The notes below the pieces were generated by a model. It was not told the origin of the DNA, did no database searches, and worked only from the letters and a program-made list of their open reading frames with translations. From Caldanaerovirga acetigignens (lineage in GTDB: Bacteria; Bacillota; Thermosediminibacteria; Thermosediminibacterales; Thermosediminibacteraceae), in assembly GCF_900142995.1 (NCBI RefSeq), contig NZ_FRCR01000001.1, forward strand, positions 186,001-250,000: a stretch of 64,000 nucleotides of DNA, written 5' to 3'. The position numbers and the translations under genes are program-made. Positions 34,064 to 43,439 of this stretch are shown piece by piece (the first letter of the stretch is position 1; every line of letters begins with the position of its first letter).

Positions 34064-35275
34064 ATGGACATAAGAGAAGAAGCTTTAAAGCTTCATAGAG
34101 AAAATAAAGGGAAGTTAGAAGTAATAAGTAAGGTAGTTGTTAATAATTCTACCGATTTAAGCCTTAGTTATACACCGGGTGTTGCAGAACCATGTAAGGA
34201 AATAATGGCAAATCCGGAACTGGCATATGAGTATACAGTAAAGGGACACATGGTGGCTGTTGTCACCGACGGATCTGCCGTATTGGGTCTTGGGAATATT
34301 GGTGGTTTGGCCGGAGCTCCTGTTATGGAAGGTAAGTGTGTGTTGTTTAAGATTTTTGGTGGTGTGGATGCATTTCCGATCTGCCTTAATACTCAGGACG
34401 TTGATGAAATAGTTAAAACCGTCAAGAATATATCGCCAATTTTTGGTGGTATAAACCTGGAGGATATAGCGGCTCCAAGGTGTTTTGAAGTAGAAAAGAG
34501 ATTAATAAAAGAGCTTGATATACCAGTGTTCCATGACGACCAGCATGGTACTGCAGTTGTAGTACTTGCGGCAATAATGAATGCTCTAAAATTAGTGGAC
34601 AAGCAAATTGAAAATGTAACTGCCATTATAAATGGTGCTGGTGCTGCTGGAATTGCCACTGCAAAGCTTCTCTTGAGTGCGGGAATAGGCAACATAATTT
34701 TATGCGATAGAAAGGGTACCATCTATAAAGGTAGAGAAGGAAATGATTGGAGTAAAGAGGAGATTGCGGAATATACGAATAAAGATTTAGTAAAAGGAAC
34801 TCTCGCAGATGCAATTAAAGGTGCGGATATATTTATCGGTGTTTCTGGACCGGGAGTTTTGAACAAAGAAATGGTTGCTTCTATGAGCAAAAATGCTATT
34901 GTTCTTGCCCTAGCTAATCCTGTCCCTGAAATATGGCCTGAAGAGGCAAAAGCTGGTGGGGCTAAGGTGGTAGGTACCGGTAGATCCGATTTTCCCAACC
35001 AGGTGAACAATGTGCTGGCATTTCCAGGGATTTTTAGAGGAGCACTAGAAGTACGGGCAAATAAAATAAATGAGGAGATGAAAGTAGCAGCGGCTAAAGC
35101 AATAGCGGCTCTTGCAGAAGAGAATCTTGACTATGACTACATTTTGCCAAAGGCTTTTGATAATAGGGTTGGGGCACATGTTGCGTCTTGTGTGGCAAAA
35201 GCTGCTATTGAATCTGGTGTTGCTCAATTATCAATAGATCCCGACAAAATTAAGGAGAAAATGTTGAACAAATGA
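34064..35275 (+). CDS. NAD(P)-dependent malic enzyme
   Basis: 403 residues from ATG 34064, set by GGAGGT seven bases upstream; an in-frame ATG at 34037 lies within maeN. It decarboxylates malate to pyruvate. Motifs: LSYTPGVAEPCKEI, VTDGSAVLGLGNIGGLAG, MEGKCVLFKIFGG, FHDDQHGTAVVVLAA, the Rossmann IINGAGAAGIATAKLL, and ALANPVPEIWP. The short bacterial form. Placed directly after the symporter, it completes uptake and entry of malate into central metabolism; pyruvate could feed acetate formation through pta-ackA. Confidence 0.93.
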   Translation: MDIREEALKLHRENKGKLEVISKVVVNNSTDLSLSYTPGVAEPCKEIMANPELAYEYTVKGHMVAVVTDGSAVLGLGNIGGLAGAPVMEGKCVLFKIFGGVDAFPICLNTQDVDEIVKTVKNISPIFGGINLEDIAAPRCFEVEKRLIKELDIPVFHDDQHGTAVVVLAAIMNALKLVDKQIENVTAIINGAGAAGIATAKLLLSAGIGNIILCDRKGTIYKGREGNDWSKEEIAEYTNKDLVKGTLADAIKGADIFIGVSGPGVLNKEMVASMSKNAIVLALANPVPEIWPEEAKAGGAKVVGTGRSDFPNQVNNVLAFPGIFRGALEVRANKINEEMKVAAAKAIAALAEENLDYDYILPKAFDNRVGAHVASCVAKAAIESGVAQLSIDPDKIKEKMLNK

Positions 35276-35720
35276 TATGGGCAAAAGTACTCAATGGGTG
35301 GGAGGAAAGGTATAAACTAGAGTTAATACTGCTCGAACAGTTTAAAAAACCGATAATGGTGGTTACGATCCTGGCGGGATGAAACTCGATGCGATATCAG
35401 AGATAATTTCCCAAGAAGCTGTTAAGAGTGTACAGGATTTTGGCTTTATTTTAACTGTATCCGGCAAAAATTTTGCCGGACAATATTTTTTATCGGCGGA
35501 CCTTGCAGTTTCGACGCTTTTTATTTACCTTCTACAACAAATTTTTTTACGCTTTTTTCTTGTTACAAAATGAGAGATTTTTAGCATAATTGTGATGCCA
35601 TTTTTGATGGGATTTGTATAGTTTTCTTTTTTACTTTTTCAAGGAGGAAAATCCATAATTGTGGAGAATTTTAGAAAATAGTTTGCTTATATTGTTTATG
35701 AAGAAAAACAGGAGGAAAAA
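35276..35720 (+). other. 445-base gap between malic enzyme and comM
   Basis: It contains fragments that read like broken coding sequence (ELILLEQFKKPIMVVTILAG then a stop at about 35380; LDAISEIISQEAVKSVQDFG in another frame), the terminator at 35460-35491, and a 10-bp direct repeat CATAATTGTG at 35585-35594 and 35654-35663. A Shine-Dalgarno-like AAGGAGG at 35641 precedes a possible tiny frame (TTG 35659, 22 codons) that overlaps the comM start. I cannot name a gene here. Confidence 0.4.
35460..35491 (+). terminator. Probable terminator after the malate operon
   Basis: TCCGGCAAAA (35460-35469) pairs with TTTTGCCGGA (35471-35480) around one central base, so the real loop must be opened by a few A-T pairs. 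A run of six T begins at 35486. Confidence 0.55.
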
Positions 35721-37253
35721 ATGCTAGCTTCATTAAAAAGTTGCGCCATATACGGTATCGAAAGCTTCATAGTCGATGTGGAGGTATATATTTCTAACGG
35801 CCTTCCTGCATTCGATATTGTAGGACTTCCGGACACGGCGGTCAGGGAGTCGCGGGAGCGGGTGAGAGCGGCTATAAAAAATCAGGATTTTGATTTTCCC
35901 ATAAAAAGGATTACGCTGAATCTTGCACCGGCTGACATAAAAAAAGAAGGCCCTCACTTCGACCTTCCGATTGCCTTGGGTATCTTAGCTGCTACCGAAC
36001 AAGTTCCGGCAAGTGCGCTAGAAGGGTACGCGATTGTTGGGGAACTATCTCTCGATGGAAGGGTAAGGCCGATAAATGGAATTTTACCTATGGCGATAGA
36101 GGTAAAGCAGAAAGCTTTAAAAGGGATAGTTGTTCCATTGGAAAACGCCGAGGAGGCTGCTGTAATTAAAGGTATAGAGGTAATAGGTGTAAAAAGTTTA
36201 AAGGAAGCAGTGGAATATTTTAAAGGTGGATTTAAACCGGATGAGATAGCGTCTAAAGTCCAGGATGCGTTTAGCGTAGATTTCGAAGGAGACTTTTCGG
36301 AGGTAAAGGGGCAGGAGGTTATAAAAAGAGCTTTGGAGATAGCGGCAGCCGGCCATCACAATCTCATAATGGTTGGACCTCCCGGTTCGGGCAAGACGAT
36401 GATAGCAAAGCGTATTCCCACGATTTTACCTTCCATGACTTTTGAAGAATCCTTAGAATTAACAAAAATTTACAGTATTGCCGGGCTTTTGGTGGGCAAA
36501 TCTTCTTTGATAAAGACTAGGCCGTTCAGGGCACCCCACCACAGTATTACCCCGGTGGGGTTGGTGGGCGGTGGTCGAATACCAAGGCCTGGCGAGGTAA
36601 GTCTTGCACACCATGGTGTTTTATTTTTAGACGAGTTGCCGGAATTCTCGAAGGAAATTTTGGAACTGCTTCGCGAACCGCTGGAAGAAGGCAAGATAAC
36701 CATTTCGAGAATGAACGCGACGGTTACCTATCCTGCAAGTTTCATGCTTGTTGCGGCTATGAATCCATGTCCGTGCGGATATTTTCAGGACCCTTTCCAC
36801 GAATGTTCCTGCCCGCCACACAAAGTGCATAGTTATTTGAGCAAAATCTCAGGGCCGCTACTTGATAGGATAGATATGCAGGTAGGTGTTTTACCCGTTG
36901 CGTTTTCCGATTTGGAAAAAACGAGTTCTACGGATTCGGCCACAATAAGAAAAAGGGTTGAAGTGGCAAGAAGCATGCAGCTTATGCGTTATAAGGGGCA
37001 AAACATTTTTTATAATTCCCAGCTTACCCCGGCTATGGTAAATAAATACTGCAAGCTGAGCAAGGGTGAAAAACTTTTAATGAAGGAGGCTTTCGAAAAG
37101 TTAAAGTTAAGTGCAAGGGCTTACAATAAAATTCTGAAGTTGGCGAGGACAATAGCGGATTTAGATCAGTCGGAAAACATCAAAGAAATTCACCTGGCCG
37201 AGGCCCTGCAATTTAGGAACCTGGATAAATACTTCCAATATTTAAAGGTATGA
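35721..37253 (+). CDS. comM: ComM/YifB-family Mg-chelatase-like AAA+ ATPase
   Basis: 510 residues. N-terminal Lon-like domain (LPAFDIVGLPDTAVRESRERV), then an AAA+ module with Walker A GPPGSGKT (residues 219-226), Walker B GVLFLDELPEF, and the family stretch FRAPHHSITPVGLVGGG. The C-terminal part has cysteines (MNPCPCGYFQDPFHECSC) and LSARAYNKILKLARTIADL. In Gram-negatives ComM is a branch-migration helicase for natural transformation; neighbouring dprA fits a DNA-uptake or recombination role. AGGAGG precedes the ATG. Confidence 0.93.
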   Translation: MLASLKSCAIYGIESFIVDVEVYISNGLPAFDIVGLPDTAVRESRERVRAAIKNQDFDFPIKRITLNLAPADIKKEGPHFDLPIALGILAATEQVPASALEGYAIVGELSLDGRVRPINGILPMAIEVKQKALKGIVVPLENAEEAAVIKGIEVIGVKSLKEAVEYFKGGFKPDEIASKVQDAFSVDFEGDFSEVKGQEVIKRALEIAAAGHHNLIMVGPPGSGKTMIAKRIPTILPSMTFEESLELTKIYSIAGLLVGKSSLIKTRPFRAPHHSITPVGLVGGGRIPRPGEVSLAHHGVLFLDELPEFSKEILELLREPLEEGKITISRMNATVTYPASFMLVAAMNPCPCGYFQDPFHECSCPPHKVHSYLSKISGPLLDRIDMQVGVLPVAFSDLEKTSSTDSATIRKRVEVARSMQLMRYKGQNIFYNSQLTPAMVNKYCKLSKGEKLLMKEAFEKLKLSARAYNKILKLARTIADLDQSENIKEIHLAEALQFRNLDKYFQYLKV

Positions 37254-37322
37254 GTAAAAAATTTCCCGGGACATAGCAAAAAATACCATTTTGTGACAAG
37301 CAATATTTTGCCACAACAATCT

Positions 37323-37351
37323 TTGACCAAAAAGGGAATATATGTTATCAT
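37323..37351 (+). promoter_or_regulatory. sigma-A promoter for cobO-dprA-topA-trmFO
   Basis: TTGACC (37323-37328) and TATCAT (37346-37351) with 17-base spacing, in the 121-base gap after comM and 24 bases before the cobO start. Confidence 0.7.
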
Positions 37352-37374
37352 TTTTTGTTAAAGGAGTGATATTT

Positions 37375-37902
37375 GTGAATTCCAAAAAGGGACTGGTTTT
37401 GGTTTATACAGGAAATGGCAAGGGCAAAACTACTGCAGCTTTTGGGTTGGCTTTGAGGGCAATCGGACACGGTGAAAAAGTATATATGATTCAGTTCATG
37501 AAAGGGAGTCCTGATTACGGTGAAGTACAGGCTGCAAAGTATTTACCCAATCTCCAACTGGTTCAAAAGGGGAGAGATTGCTTCGTTAAAAAAGGAAACC
37601 CCGCTCCAGAAGATTTGAAAATTGCAAGAGAAGGTATTGAGTTGGCCAGGAATATAATTTCCAGCGGAGAGTATGACCTTGTCATACTTGATGAAATAAA
37701 CGTGGCCGTAGATTACGGCCTGATACCCGAAGAAGAGGTTCTAAATTTAATAGATTTAAAACCCGAGAGGACCACGCTGGTACTGACGGGTCGTTATGCT
37801 ACGGAAAAATTAATGGAAAAAGCTGATATGGTGAGCGAAGTAAAAGAAATAAAGCACCATTACAAAAAAGGTATATCTGCGCAAGCTGGTATAGAATACT
37901 AA
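37375..37902 (+). CDS. cobO: Cob(I)yrinic acid a,c-diamide adenosyltransferase
   Basis: 175 residues from GTG 37375, with AAGGAG eight bases upstream; the longer frame from 37342 starts inside the promoter. P-loop YTGNGKGKTTAAFGLALRA at about 11-29, then IQFMKGSPDYGE and the Walker-B-like DLVILDEINVAVDYGLI. The C-terminal HHYKKGISAQAGIEY is typical of CobO/BtuR. It adenosylates corrinoids to the coenzyme B12 form. No other cobalamin genes are nearby. Confidence 0.92.
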   Translation: MNSKKGLVLVYTGNGKGKTTAAFGLALRAIGHGEKVYMIQFMKGSPDYGEVQAAKYLPNLQLVQKGRDCFVKKGNPAPEDLKIAREGIELARNIISSGEYDLVILDEINVAVDYGLIPEEEVLNLIDLKPERTTLVLTGRYATEKLMEKADMVSEVKEIKHHYKKGISAQAGIEY

Positions 37903-37919
37903 TATACTGAGGGATGGCA

Positions 37920-38996
37920 ATGGCAGAGCTTGAGTTGTTGGTGGCTCTAAATATGATCCCCTACCTCGGGCCAGTGAGGATAAGGGGATTATTAAATTGC
38001 TTTAACACCTATTCGGATTTTATGAACGCGACGAGAGAAAGATTGATGGATGCTCCTGGCATTACTCCACAAATATGCGATACAATATTAGAATTCAGAA
38101 AAAAAGTTAATCCTTTTGATGAGATAGAAAGGATAAAAAAACTTGGAGCTAAAATAATAACCATCGAAGACGAAGAGTATCCCCGGCTTTTGGCGGAAAT
38201 TTATGATCCGCCCGTGGTACTTTACGTTCTGGGAGAAGCATCTGCGTTGAATATGGAATCTATTGCAATAGTGGGAACGCGAAAACCCACATCTTACGGG
38301 CAAAAAGTAGCGGAGCAAATAGCCGGAGAACTTGCAGAATTCAATATAAACGTCGTAAGCGGGATGGCCCGGGGCATCGATTCTTTTGCACATAAAGGCG
38401 CTCTAAAAGCCGGCGGTCCCACCACGGCCGTTCTGGGATGCGGTATAGACGTTGTTTATCCCCCGGAAAACCACGAACTTATGAAAAAGATAATTAAATA
38501 TGGGTGTGTCATTACCAGCTTTCCTGCCAATTCGAAACCATTGCCATCCAATTTTCCTGCTAGAAATAGAATTATAAGCGGTATGACGAGGGGGACGTTG
38601 GTAGTAGAAGCGGCTGAAAAAAGCGGTTCGCTTATTACTGCCGATTTTGCTTTAGAGCAGGGCAGGGACGTATTTGCGGTGCCCGGTAGTGTATTCAGCC
38701 CTTACAGCCGCGGAACTCACAAGCTTATAAAGCAGGGAGCGAAATTAGTGGAATGTGCAAACGATATATTGGAAGAACTGAATTTTAGGAAGAATGATTC
38801 CGCGGAAATAAAAGAGCTCGACCTTACGTTAGAGGAATCGGAAGTATTAGAGGTGATAGATTATACTCCCGTGAATATAGAATTTATCGTGCAAAAGACG
38901 AATAAACCTCCTGGGGAAATAAACGCCGTAATAACCCGGCTTCAACTGAAAAATATGATAACATTATTGCCTGGAGGATATGTAATGAAAATTTGA
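37920..38996 (+). CDS. dprA: DNA-processing protein DprA
   Basis: 358 residues from ATG 37920 (MAELELLVALNMIPYLGP), seven bases after GAGG; an ATG at 37914 has no spacing to it. SAM-like N-terminal domain, then the Rossmann-like DprA fold (SIAIVGTRKPTSYGQKVAEQI, VSGMARGIDSFAHKGAL, NRIISGMTRGTLVVEAAEKSGSLITA, GRDVFAVPGSVFS) and a C-terminal winged helix (TPVNIEFIVQKTNKPPGEI). DprA loads RecA on incoming single strands in transformation. Probable operon with cobO and topA. Confidence 0.95.
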   Translation: MAELELLVALNMIPYLGPVRIRGLLNCFNTYSDFMNATRERLMDAPGITPQICDTILEFRKKVNPFDEIERIKKLGAKIITIEDEEYPRLLAEIYDPPVVLYVLGEASALNMESIAIVGTRKPTSYGQKVAEQIAGELAEFNINVVSGMARGIDSFAHKGALKAGGPTTAVLGCGIDVVYPPENHELMKKIIKYGCVITSFPANSKPLPSNFPARNRIISGMTRGTLVVEAAEKSGSLITADFALEQGRDVFAVPGSVFSPYSRGTHKLIKQGAKLVECANDILEELNFRKNDSAEIKELDLTLEESEVLEVIDYTPVNIEFIVQKTNKPPGEINAVITRLQLKNMITLLPGGYVMKI

Positions 38997-39006
38997 GGTG
39001 ATCATA

Positions 39007-41088
39007 ATGGCAAAGTCGCTAATAATCGTTGAATCTCCGGCCAAAGCAAAGACTATCAGCCGTTTTTTGGGAAAGGAATACAAAGTAGTAGCCTCTATGG
39101 GTCATGTCAGGGACCTGCCGAAAAGCCAGCTCGGCATTGATATTGAAAATGGCTTTATGCCAAGATATATAACCATCCGAGGGAAAGGGCCCTTGATAGA
39201 AAACCTGAAAAAAGAAGCTGCTAAAGTAAAAAATGTCTTGCTTGCTACCGATCCTGATAGAGAGGGCGAGGCTATATCGTGGCATCTTGCGCATCTTTTG
39301 GAGCTTCCCCTTGAATCCCCGTGCAGAGTGGAATTCCATGAAATAACAAAAAATGCTGTTTCCGAATCCTTGCGCCACCCTCGAAAGATAGATATGAATC
39401 TGGTAGATGCCCAGCAGGCGAGAAGAATTTTGGACCGACTGGTAGGCTACAAAATTAGCCCGATTTTGTGGCGCAAGGTCAAGGGGGGATTGAGTGCCGG
39501 CAGGGTCCAATCGGCGGCCGTGAGGATGATATGCGACAGGGAAAAAGAGATAGATGAATTTGTCCCTGAAGAATACTGGACAATTGAGGCGGAACTTGCA
39601 TGTCAGAATGGTGGTAATGTTTTCCTTGCCAAGCTTCATTCCAGGGGCGACGAAAAACTAAATCTGAAAGACCGTAATGCGGTGGAAAAAATCGTAGCCG
39701 ATTTGCAAAAAGAAATCTTTACGGTAGTAGAGGTCAAAAAAGGCGAGCGTCGCCGAAATCCGTCACCGCCTTTTACGACGAGCACCATGCAGCAAGAAGC
39801 TGCAAGGAAACTGGGCTTTACCGCAAAGAAGACGATGATGGTAGCCCAGCAGCTTTATGAGGGACTTGATATCGAGGGAGAGGGCACTGTCGGCCTTGTA
39901 ACGTATATAAGGACCGATTCGACAAGAATATCGGAACAAGCTCAAAAAGAGGCTAGAGAGTATATATTGAAAAATTATGGAACAGAATATATAGGAAGCG
40001 GTTCGTTGGCTCAAAAAAGCAAAAAGAATATTCAAGATGCACATGAAGCAATAAGACCCACTTCCGTTTTCCGGCATCCCGAATCTATTAAAAACTCACT
40101 GACTGCTGACCAGTACAAACTCTATAAATTGATATGGGAAAGGTTTATAGCAAGCCAGATGGCGCCGGCGGTGTACGATACTGTTTCGGCGGAAATAAAA
40201 GCGGGGGAGTATATTTTTAAGGCTTCAGGTTCAACCCTTAAATTTTCTGGTTTCATGGCCGTTTATACAGAAGGAGCCGACGAAGAAACGGAAAGGGAAG
40301 AAGGTTTGCTGCCCGAACTTACTGCAGGGCAGACTCTTGTGCTTTTGCAAATCAAACCCGAACAGCATTTTACCCAGCCGCCGCCCAGGTATACTGAAGC
40401 CATGCTGGTAAAAGCGTTGGAGGAAAGGGGTATAGGCCGTCCGAGCACCTACGCGCCTATCATAGATACCATTCAAAAAAGAGGTTACGTAAAAAAGGAA
40501 AAGGGAAGGTTTAAGCCGACGGAATTAGGACAAATAGTGACGGAAATATTAAAGGAATACTTTAGTGATATAGTGGATCTTGATTTTACTGCGGAAATGG
40601 AAAGTCAGTTGGATAAAGTAGAATCAGGAGAGGAAAACTGGCAGCGAATCGTAGAGGAATTTTACCGTCCTTTCAAGGAAAAGCTGAGGATAGCCGAAGA
40701 AAAAATCGAGGAAGTAAAAATTGAAGATGAAGTTACTGATGAAAAGTGTGAGATATGCGGCAGAAATATGGTGATAAAACGCGGAAAGTACGGCGAATTT
40801 ATGGCGTGTTCTGGCTTCCCGGAATGCCGCAACACAAAGCCGCTAATAGAGCAACTTGGCGTCAAATGTCCCAAGTGCGGCGGCGATATAGTAGTTAGAA
40901 AATCAAAAAAAGGACGGAAATTCTACGGATGCAGTAACTATCCCGACTGCGATTTTGTATTGTGGGACCCACCCAGCGAAATCCCTTGTCCCCGTTGCGG
41001 CAGCTTGATGGTGGAAAAGACTGTGAGAAACGAAAAGGTCGCAGTATGTATTAATCCCGAATGTGGCTATAAAAAATCGGAGGGATGA
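39007..41088 (+). CDS. topA: DNA topoisomerase I
   Basis: 693 residues from ATG 39007 (MAKSLIIVESPAKAKTI), with GAGGTGAT upstream; the in-frame GTG at 38998 lies within that signal. TOPRIM domain with DPDREGEAISWHL, active-site Tyr at about 300 in VTYIRTDSTRIS. The C-terminus has three four-cysteine zinc ribbons (CEICGRNM..., CPKCGGDI..., CPRCGSLM...). It relaxes negative supercoils. Ends four bases before trmFO. Confidence 0.97.
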   Translation: MAKSLIIVESPAKAKTISRFLGKEYKVVASMGHVRDLPKSQLGIDIENGFMPRYITIRGKGPLIENLKKEAAKVKNVLLATDPDREGEAISWHLAHLLELPLESPCRVEFHEITKNAVSESLRHPRKIDMNLVDAQQARRILDRLVGYKISPILWRKVKGGLSAGRVQSAAVRMICDREKEIDEFVPEEYWTIEAELACQNGGNVFLAKLHSRGDEKLNLKDRNAVEKIVADLQKEIFTVVEVKKGERRRNPSPPFTTSTMQQEAARKLGFTAKKTMMVAQQLYEGLDIEGEGTVGLVTYIRTDSTRISEQAQKEAREYILKNYGTEYIGSGSLAQKSKKNIQDAHEAIRPTSVFRHPESIKNSLTADQYKLYKLIWERFIASQMAPAVYDTVSAEIKAGEYIFKASGSTLKFSGFMAVYTEGADEETEREEGLLPELTAGQTLVLLQIKPEQHFTQPPPRYTEAMLVKALEERGIGRPSTYAPIIDTIQKRGYVKKEKGRFKPTELGQIVTEILKEYFSDIVDLDFTAEMESQLDKVESGEENWQRIVEEFYRPFKEKLRIAEEKIEEVKIEDEVTDEKCEICGRNMVIKRGKYGEFMACSGFPECRNTKPLIEQLGVKCPKCGGDIVVRKSKKGRKFYGCSNYPDCDFVLWDPPSEIPCPRCGSLMVEKTVRNEKVAVCINPECGYKKSEG

Positions 41089-41091
41089 AAG

Positions 41092-42405
41092 ATGGAAAAG
41101 ATAAAGGTCATTGGTGGCGGGTTGGCTGGATGCGAAGCGGCATGGCATATCGCAAATATGGGATTTAAGGTAGAACTTTACGAGATGAGGCCGTTAAAGA
41201 CTACTCCGGCCCACCATACCGACAAACTGGCCGAGCTTGTATGCAGCAATTCTCTTAGATCTAACGAGCTTACCAATGCTGCGGGGCTTTTAAAAGAAGA
41301 AATGCGGCTTTTGGGCTCTTTGATCATAGAAAAAGCCGAGGAAAACAGCGTTCCGGCCGGTGCGGCTCTCGCAGTGGACCGGGAAAAGTTTTCCTCGGCT
41401 GTAACTGCTGCAATTGAAGAACACCCCCTAATTGAGATAAAGAGGGAAGAAGTGGTTGATATACCCGAGCCTCCTGCCATTATAGCGACTGGTCCTCTAA
41501 CTTCAGAGGCATTATCTAAAGCTATAAGCGAATTTTTGGGGAAAGAATACCTATACTTTTACGATGCTGCTGCTCCTATCATTACTAGGGATTCCATAGA
41601 TTGGAATGTTGCTTTCTGGGGTTCGAGGTATAACAAGGGTGACGAAGATTATGTGAATTTGCCGATGACAGAAGAGGAGTATATGGAGTTTTACAACGAA
41701 CTGATAAGTGCCGAAGTCCATCCCCTTAAAGAATTTGAAAAGCCGGTATTTTTCGAAGGATGTATGCCCATCGAAGTGATGGCAAAAAGAGGCCCCAAGA
41801 CGCTTCTTTTCGGACCGTTAAAGCCGGTAGGAATAATAGACCCGAGAACCGGCAAGCAACCTTTCGCTGTAGTTCAACTCAGAAAGGAAAATAAAGAAGG
41901 CACTCTATTCAACATGGTGGGTTTTCAGACGAGCCTAAAATGGCCGGAACAAAAACGGGTTTTTAGTAAAATTCCGGGCTTAAAAGACCCCGAGTTCGTG
42001 CGCTACGGTTTTGTTCACAGGAATACGTTTATAATGAGCCCTAAATTCTTACATCCCTGGCTTGAAGTAAAGTCGGCTCAGGGGCTATTTTTTGCAGGGC
42101 AAATAACCGGAGTGGAAGGGTATATAGAATCGGCGGCATCCGGAATAGTAGCAGGAATTAACATGGTTCGGCGTATTAAAGGTGAAGGTCCCATTTCTTT
42201 TCCTTTGGAGACTGTGATAGGGTCGCTTTGTAATTATGTTGCTACTGCCGATCCCAGAAATTTTCAGCCGATGAAAGCTAATTTCGGTTTGCTCCCTCCG
42301 CTTGACTGGAGAATAAAGTCAAAAAAGGAGAGAAATCAGCTTTTAGCGGAGCGTTCCATAGAGTTGCTAAGGAAGTTTATAGAAGCTAATAAATTAAAAA
42401 TTTAA
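41092..42405 (+). CDS. trmFO: Methylenetetrahydrofolate-tRNA-(uracil-5-)-methyltransferase TrmFO
   Basis: 437 residues. FAD-binding N-terminus ([21 protein letters not shown]) and the family stretch [22 protein letters not shown]. TrmFO makes ribothymidine at position 54 of tRNA with methylene-THF and FADH2, the Gram-positive alternative to SAM-dependent TrmA. Motifs GFVHRNTFI and [18 protein letters not shown] are also present. Its Shine-Dalgarno (GGAGGGATG) overlaps the topA end. Confidence 0.96.
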   Translation: MEKIKVIGGGLAGCEAAWHIANMGFKVELYEMRPLKTTPAHHTDKLAELVCSNSLRSNELTNAAGLLKEEMRLLGSLIIEKAEENSVPAGAALAVDREKFSSAVTAAIEEHPLIEIKREEVVDIPEPPAIIATGPLTSEALSKAISEFLGKEYLYFYDAAAPIITRDSIDWNVAFWGSRYNKGDEDYVNLPMTEEEYMEFYNELISAEVHPLKEFEKPVFFEGCMPIEVMAKRGPKTLLFGPLKPVGIIDPRTGKQPFAVVQLRKENKEGTLFNMVGFQTSLKWPEQKRVFSKIPGLKDPEFVRYGFVHRNTFIMSPKFLHPWLEVKSAQGLFFAGQITGVEGYIESAASGIVAGINMVRRIKGEGPISFPLETVIGSLCNYVATADPRNFQPMKANFGLLPPLDWRIKSKKERNQLLAERSIELLRKFIEANKLKI

Positions 42406-42465
42406 CTATGGTCATAATTTCAAAAAAATTTAACATATAATTTAAAAATAATTTAGAATTTAATC

Positions 42466-42494
42466 TTGCATAAAATCAAAGGTTGTGGTAGTAT
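42466..42494 (+). promoter_or_regulatory. sigma-A promoter for xerC-hslV-hslU-codY
   Basis: TTGCAT (42466-42471) and TAGTAT (42489-42494) with 17-base spacing in the 119-base AT-rich gap after trmFO, 30 bases before the xerC ATG. Confidence 0.65.
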
Positions 42495-42524
42495 ATTAGT
42501 TGTTCGCTGCGAGGTTGATAGGCC

Positions 42525-43439
42525 ATGGAATACGAGGTGGTAGACAGTTTTTTAAATTACATAAAAGCAGCCAAGAACCAATCGGAGAATACCCTGAAAG
42601 CCTATGCCAATGACTTGGGACAGTTTATAGAATATTTGGAACAGAATAAAATGTCCGAAACAAAGAGTTTGAAGAATATAACTCACCTGGATATAAGAGG
42701 TTTTCTGGCCTATTTAAAGGAAAAAGGGGTTGCAAAAAAAAGCATAACCAGAAAACTTTCAGCTTTAAGAAGCTTTTTTAAATATCTCACTAAAGAAGGA
42801 ATAATATCGGAAGATCCTACCAAAATGGTGCAAGGAATGAAGCTCCCCAAGAAATTGCCGCTGTTTTTATATCCCGCAGAAATAGAAGCGCTGCTTTCAG
42901 CTCCGAACAAGGATGTGCTGGGGATACGCGATAGAGCTATCATGGAGCTTTTATATGCCACCGGTGTGAGGGTAAGTGAGCTCGTATCGATAAAGTTGAG
43001 AGATGTAAATATGGGTGCCAATTTCATAATTGTATACGGCAAAGGTTCCCGTGAGAGAATAGTGTTTTTCGGGACGAAGGCAGCGAAAAGTCTGGAAGAA
43101 TATTTAAAAAAAAGCAGGCCTTACCTTGTAAAAAATTTAAGCTGCGAATATCTTTTTCTTAATAAAAACGGGACTAAGTTAACGGATAGAAGCGTGAGGA
43201 GAATTATAGATAAATATGTAAAGGAATTGTCTATGAAAAAAAATATTAGCCCTCACACTTTTAGGCATACATTTGCTACTCACATGTTGAACAATGGAGC
43301 AGATCTTAAAACTGTGCAGGAGCTATTGGGGCATGTGAGCTTATCCACAACACAGCTTTATACTCATCTGACAAAAGAAAGACTAAAGGAAATATACGAT
43401 AAGGTTTTTCCCCGCGCAAAAAAAAAGGAGGATAGCTGA
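42525..43439 (+). CDS. xerC: Tyrosine recombinase XerC (CodV)
   Basis: 304 residues. N-terminal SAM-like core-binding domain ([20 protein letters not shown]), then the catalytic domain with Arg in [13 protein letters not shown], His-x-x-Arg in [14 protein letters not shown], His in [12 protein letters not shown] and nucleophile Tyr in QLYTHL. It resolves chromosome dimers at dif sites together with XerD. As in the Bacillus codV-clpQ-clpY-codY operon, it leads hslVU-codY; TGATG overlap couples it to hslV. Confidence 0.94.
   Translation: MEYEVVDSFLNYIKAAKNQSENTLKAYANDLGQFIEYLEQNKMSETKSLKNITHLDIRGFLAYLKEKGVAKKSITRKLSALRSFFKYLTKEGIISEDPTKMVQGMKLPKKLPLFLYPAEIEALLSAPNKDVLGIRDRAIMELLYATGVRVSELVSIKLRDVNMGANFIIVYGKGSRERIVFFGTKAAKSLEEYLKKSRPYLVKNLSCEYLFLNKNGTKLTDRSVRRIIDKYVKELSMKKNISPHTFRHTFATHMLNNGADLKTVQELLGHVSLSTTQLYTHLTKERLKEIYDKVFPRAKKKEDS

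Noticed and set aside
35379-35573. 64-codon frame after malic enzyme
   Set aside because: No Shine-Dalgarno sequence and the terminator hairpin lies inside it.
39019-39639. 206-codon minus-strand frame opposite topA
   Set aside because: Lies entirely within the conserved TOPRIM region of topA; composition is that of a shadow frame.
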